Below, in pieces: positions 22,013 through 24,792 of a DNA stretch of 24,792 nucleotides; position 1 is the stretch's first letter, and the number at the start of each line of letters is the position of its first letter. A program made the position numbers and the translations under genes. The notes under the pieces were generated by a model that was not told the DNA's origin, ran no database searches, and saw only the letters and a list, made by a program, of their open reading frames with translations. This stretch comes from Bacteroidota bacterium (lineage in GTDB: Bacteria; Bacteroidota; Ignavibacteria; SZUA-365), in assembly GCA_023432805.1 (NCBI GenBank), contig JAEYUG010000014.1, positions 1-24,792 of the forward strand. Reading direction: 5' to 3'.

Positions 22013-24490
22013 ATGACACGTCTGCATTGCACCTTTCTCGCATGCGCCCTCCTCACCGCATTTCACTGCGGCGCACAGGCTTCTGAGACCGATCCGCCGC
22101 AGCACATCGCCGCCGGAAGGCTGCGCGAGGTGATGTCTGCATTCGTTCCATCACCTGACACCGCCTCGGGCGTGTATTTCACTGCGCAGACCAGCACCGG
22201 ACAGGTGCTGGTTCTGCGCGATAGAATCATCATGCTGCTGACATCCGAGCAGACCGAACACCCTCTTGGCACTCGGAGCCCTGCGCAGAGGACCCGCAAG
22301 TATGCGCGAACGCATGAACCCGTGGTCGCGCTGAACAAATCCATCAGCGTAACTTTTGTTGGTGCCTCCTCCGATACTCGACCTATTGCCGGCGGCCCCG
22401 CCATTGCAGCGATCAGTACGTTTACCGGCAATGATGCGTCGAAGTGGCACACCACGCTGCCGCTCCATTCGGCCATCACTTTCCCCGGGTTGTACCCCGG
22501 TATTGATCTGGTGCTGAAAACACAGGATGGCTCGTTGAAGTACGAGTACATCGTGCACCCGGGTGGCAATCCAAACGACATCCTGATGGAGGTCACGGGA
22601 GCCGACAGTATTCGGCTTACGAGTGCAGGAGATATTCACATTCATGTCGGTGGGATCGTTGTCCGCGATGCCGCGCCGAAGTCATTTCAGCCAACACATC
22701 GCGGTGTAAGTACCATCGAATCCTGGTACGAGATGCACACCCAAACCACCTTTGGCGTTCGCATTGCAACGTATGATCCTCACCGTGATCTCGTCATTGA
22801 TCCGGGATATTCCCTCTATCTCGGTGGGAGCAGCGCGGATTGGATAAAGAGCCTCTTCGTTGATTCGGAGGGTCGCATCTACGCTATTCTCGGTTCACGA
22901 TCTCTGGACATTCCATCATCTGTTGATATTGACGGACATACATGGAAGCGGGACGAGGATATTGTGCTCGCAGTACTGTCTGCCTCTGGCGATTCCATAC
23001 TTTCCATCACCAGACTTGGGGGATCCAGTTGGGAGGACGGGGTCTGCGGCGGAGTGCTCGCATCCAACCGCGTCGTGATTGCGGGTCATACAAATGCGCG
23101 TGACTACCCGACGACTCCCGAAGCCCTGCAGAAGGAGTATCGCGGTGGCGCCAATGACAGTTTCATAACGATTCTTGATCCGTTCGAGCACAAACTCGTC
23201 TACTCGTCCTATTTCGGTGCCAGTGAGTACGACATGGTGCTTGCCATGGCCGTCGATCAGTCGGGAGCCATCTATCTGACGGGGCTGACCGACTCGCCCG
23301 ACTTTCCCACAACACCCGGATGTGCGCAGCGGCGATACGGGGGCGGAGAGGCTGACTTCTTCGTCACGAAGTTCGGCCCCGACGGGCGATCGATCATCTA
23401 CAGCACCTACCTCGGCGGTCCCGGTTGGGATGAGGCGAACGACATTGATATTGACGCAGATGACTGCGCGTTCATCTGCGGTATTTCTGGCGGGGATAAC
23501 ATAGACGGATTCCCGACCTCCCCAGGTGCACTTTCTTCCTCATGGATGGGATACACTGACGGTGTCGTCGTCAAGCTCGACGATCACGGTGCGCGGGTCC
23601 GTTTCTCAACCTATCTCGGCCGCGCATCCAACCATGACATATGCAGTCGAGTATCTCACGACAGTATTGGGGGAGCGTATGTTACGGGCTACACCGGCTC
23701 GCCTGACTTCCCAACCACGCCTGGCGCCTTCCAGACCCGCCTATCCGGTGAGTATTCATTCGACACGTTCATCACGCGCATCGATTCTCTCGGACGTACG
23801 ATCATTACAAGTACTCTCCTTGGGAACGGCAAATTCATGAGACCTTACGACCAAGTTCTGGCGAACGGTTACGTTTTCTCCTCAGGAATAGCTGGGGGGT
23901 ATGGTCGCGTTCCGACTACCGGGGGGAGAGCAGGAGATACACTGCGTGGGAAGTGGGATGCATATGTAGTTGCACTCTCGCCGGACCTCTCCACCGTCTC
24001 GGCGGGATTTCTTCTCGGTGGAAATGACGAGGACGGGCCTTGTATGATGACTTTGAATCAACGCTATCTCGTTAACGGATTCACCAGCCTATCGACGACG
24101 GAATTCCATCCATATACAGGTGTCTTTCTCAACGAAAAACCAGGCGATGATGACGTGATCATCACATATCTCGAACTTGATCAGCTGCTGAACATGCAGC
24201 ACCCATCCTTCGCCCCAATCGCACTGTCGATTGGTGACCCGTATCCCCATCCTGTGACCACGCAATCGACCGTGGTCACCATCCCGTTCAGTGTTCCCAC
24301 CTCAGGCAACGTTGGAATCGACATCTACAACACGGTTGGCGTTCGCGTCGCCGGTCAGCGCGCGAGATTCTTTCCTTCCGGCTCGCACGCTGCAACCATT
24401 GACATTGGTCATCTCCCTTCGGGCTCCTACCACTGCCGCCTGTCCACCTTGTTCCACACCACCACCCGCACATTCGTGGTTCTTCGCTGA
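22013..24490 (+). CDS. SBBP-repeat surface protein with T9SS sorting domain
   Basis: An 825-residue predicted secreted protein. ATG at 22013 is chosen with AAGG eight bases upstream; GTG at 22004 is possible. A signal peptide (CTFLACALLTAFHCGAQA) is followed by a DUF7948-like N-terminal domain (about 40-265; ITFPGLYPGIDLVL, YEYIVHPGGNPNDI, LVIDPGYSLYLGGS). SBBP beta-propeller repeats run from about 260 to 640, with the recurring motifs SPDFPTTPG and YSTYLGG spaced roughly 50-60 residues apart. The sorting domain (about 745-825) includes GNVGIDIYNTVGVRV and PSGSYHCRLS. The role is probably surface adhesion or binding. Its codon choice is visibly more A/T-tolerant than that of the genes just upstream. 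Confidence 0.88.
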   Translation: MTRLHCTFLACALLTAFHCGAQASETDPPQHIAAGRLREVMSAFVPSPDTASGVYFTAQTSTGQVLVLRDRIIMLLTSEQTEHPLGTRSPAQRTRKYARTHEPVVALNKSISVTFVGASSDTRPIAGGPAIAAISTFTGNDASKWHTTLPLHSAITFPGLYPGIDLVLKTQDGSLKYEYIVHPGGNPNDILMEVTGADSIRLTSAGDIHIHVGGIVVRDAAPKSFQPTHRGVSTIESWYEMHTQTTFGVRIATYDPHRDLVIDPGYSLYLGGSSADWIKSLFVDSEGRIYAILGSRSLDIPSSVDIDGHTWKRDEDIVLAVLSASGDSILSITRLGGSSWEDGVCGGVLASNRVVIAGHTNARDYPTTPEALQKEYRGGANDSFITILDPFEHKLVYSSYFGASEYDMVLAMAVDQSGAIYLTGLTDSPDFPTTPGCAQRRYGGGEADFFVTKFGPDGRSIIYSTYLGGPGWDEANDIDIDADDCAFICGISGGDNIDGFPTSPGALSSSWMGYTDGVVVKLDDHGARVRFSTYLGRASNHDICSRVSHDSIGGAYVTGYTGSPDFPTTPGAFQTRLSGEYSFDTFITRIDSLGRTIITSTLLGNGKFMRPYDQVLANGYVFSSGIAGGYGRVPTTGGRAGDTLRGKWDAYVVALSPDLSTVSAGFLLGGNDEDGPCMMTLNQRYLVNGFTSLSTTEFHPYTGVFLNEKPGDDDVIITYLELDQLLNMQHPSFAPIALSIGDPYPHPVTTQSTVVTIPFSVPTSGNVGIDIYNTVGVRVAGQRARFFPSGSHAATIDIGHLPSGSYHCRLSTLFHTTTRTFVVLR

Positions 24491-24518
24491 ATCGTGCGGG
24501 GTGCCGTGGGTGATGCTG

Positions 24519-24792
24519 TCAGAGGAGCCGCACTTCCATTCTCTTTCCGAGCGCATGTACTGCGGCCTCGATCTGATCGAGCCGTGAGGCGTGTCGAAGG
24601 TTGAACAACCGGTCGACCTGCGGCACATGCCAGCCGAGTCTGCGTGCGAGTTCGGACTTCCGGATCCCCTGTGCCATCATCTCACAGTACAGGGCGAGCT
24701 TTGCGCATTCGAGCGCCGAGGGACGCACGGTCCGTCGCCGAACGTGTTGCGAGGGTGTGGGGAGAGGCATGCGCGCATCGATATACAGCGAC
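24519..24792 (-). CDS. hicB: HicB-type antitoxin, C-terminal part, cut by the window edge
   Basis: The visible 90 codons end in a HicB-type C-terminal DNA-binding domain: ALECAKLALYCEMMAQGIRKSELARRLG-like region (KLALY, KSELARRLG), PQVDRLFN, RHASRLDQIEAAVHALGKR. In the family this part represses the hicAB operon, while the N-terminal RNase-H-like part neutralises the HicA RNase. An ATG at 24770 is in frame, but the frame stays open to the window edge and encodes YIDARMPLPTPS, which fits the usual linker between the two HicB domains. The gene therefore most likely starts outside. HicA would also lie beyond the edge. The stop is 28 bp from the convergent SBBP gene. Confidence 0.8.
   Translation of the reverse strand, partial: SLYIDARMPLPTPSQHVRRRTVRPSALECAKLALYCEMMAQGIRKSELARRLGWHVPQVDRLFNLRHASRLDQIEAAVHALGKRMEVRLL

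Noticed and set aside
20513..22105. Open frame of 530 codons on the - strand across pgsA, pgpA and the outer-membrane protein gene
   Set aside because: Low-complexity Gly/Glu/Ala/Arg composition antisense to clear genes; a codon-bias shadow.
1..24792. tRNA, rRNA, CRISPR, insertion sequence or prophage genes
   Set aside because: Looked for cloverleaf-like segments, regularly spaced repeats, transposase or integrase motifs and phage genes by eye and saw none; a covariance-model scan could still find a small RNA.

Overview
The window looks like a piece of a G+C-rich member of the Bacteroidota/Chlorobiota/Ignavibacteriota (FCB) superphylum. Four predicted secreted proteins end in a type A C-terminal sorting domain of the type IX secretion system (T9SS), and the surface-protein families present (SBBP repeats, LamG-like plus a PLPVELVSF segment, Omp28-related) are typical of that group. 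The high G+C and visible Shine-Dalgarno sites point away from classical low-G+C Bacteroidetes and towards lineages such as Candidatus Kapabacteria. This placement is inference; no rRNA is present to settle it. Bases 1-118 contain poly-G runs and look like a damaged contig end.

Layout. 119-3244 (-) is a large T9SS surface protein, divergent from an orphan receiver-AraC regulator (3531-4328, +). The 286-bp spacer between them carries a direct repeat and an inverted repeat that could be operators. 4552-5028 (+) is a very small secreted protein that is almost only a sorting domain. 5112-11171 (-) is a tight three-gene operon with a good sigma70-like promoter. It encodes a lipoprotein beta-barrel, a 749-residue Cys-rich lipoprotein with Ig/ASH-like domains, and a lipoprotein with PD40 repeats, an OmpA-like domain and two SPOR-like repeats. 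The three share CCP and CDC/CNC cysteine motifs and resemble a PorE-like envelope module; this is the best candidate here for an undescribed system. 11313-13484 (-) is a single-domain response regulator and a soluble two-PAS histidine kinase. The kinase has a TTG start and lies in the same frame just after the stop of an Omp28-related thioredoxin-fold T9SS cargo (13500-15521). asnS (15609-16997, -) follows upstream of it.

Divergent from asnS runs a housekeeping block on the + strand: inorganic pyrophosphatase (17109-17651), then an ABC-2 type transporter (ATPase and permease, overlapping starts), a cold-shock protein with a long leader and a textbook terminator, and pgsA-pgpA, the two last steps of phosphatidylglycerol synthesis. 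A predicted outer-membrane protein (21152-21928) and an 825-residue SBBP-repeat T9SS cargo (22013-24490) follow. The right edge cuts a HicB-type antitoxin on the - strand.

The genes fall into core functions (tRNA charging, pyrophosphate hydrolysis, phospholipid synthesis, cold shock) interleaved with cell-envelope and secreted-protein genes and two signalling modules. I saw no tRNA, rRNA, CRISPR array, insertion sequence or phage gene. No gene-free stretch exceeds 300 bases.
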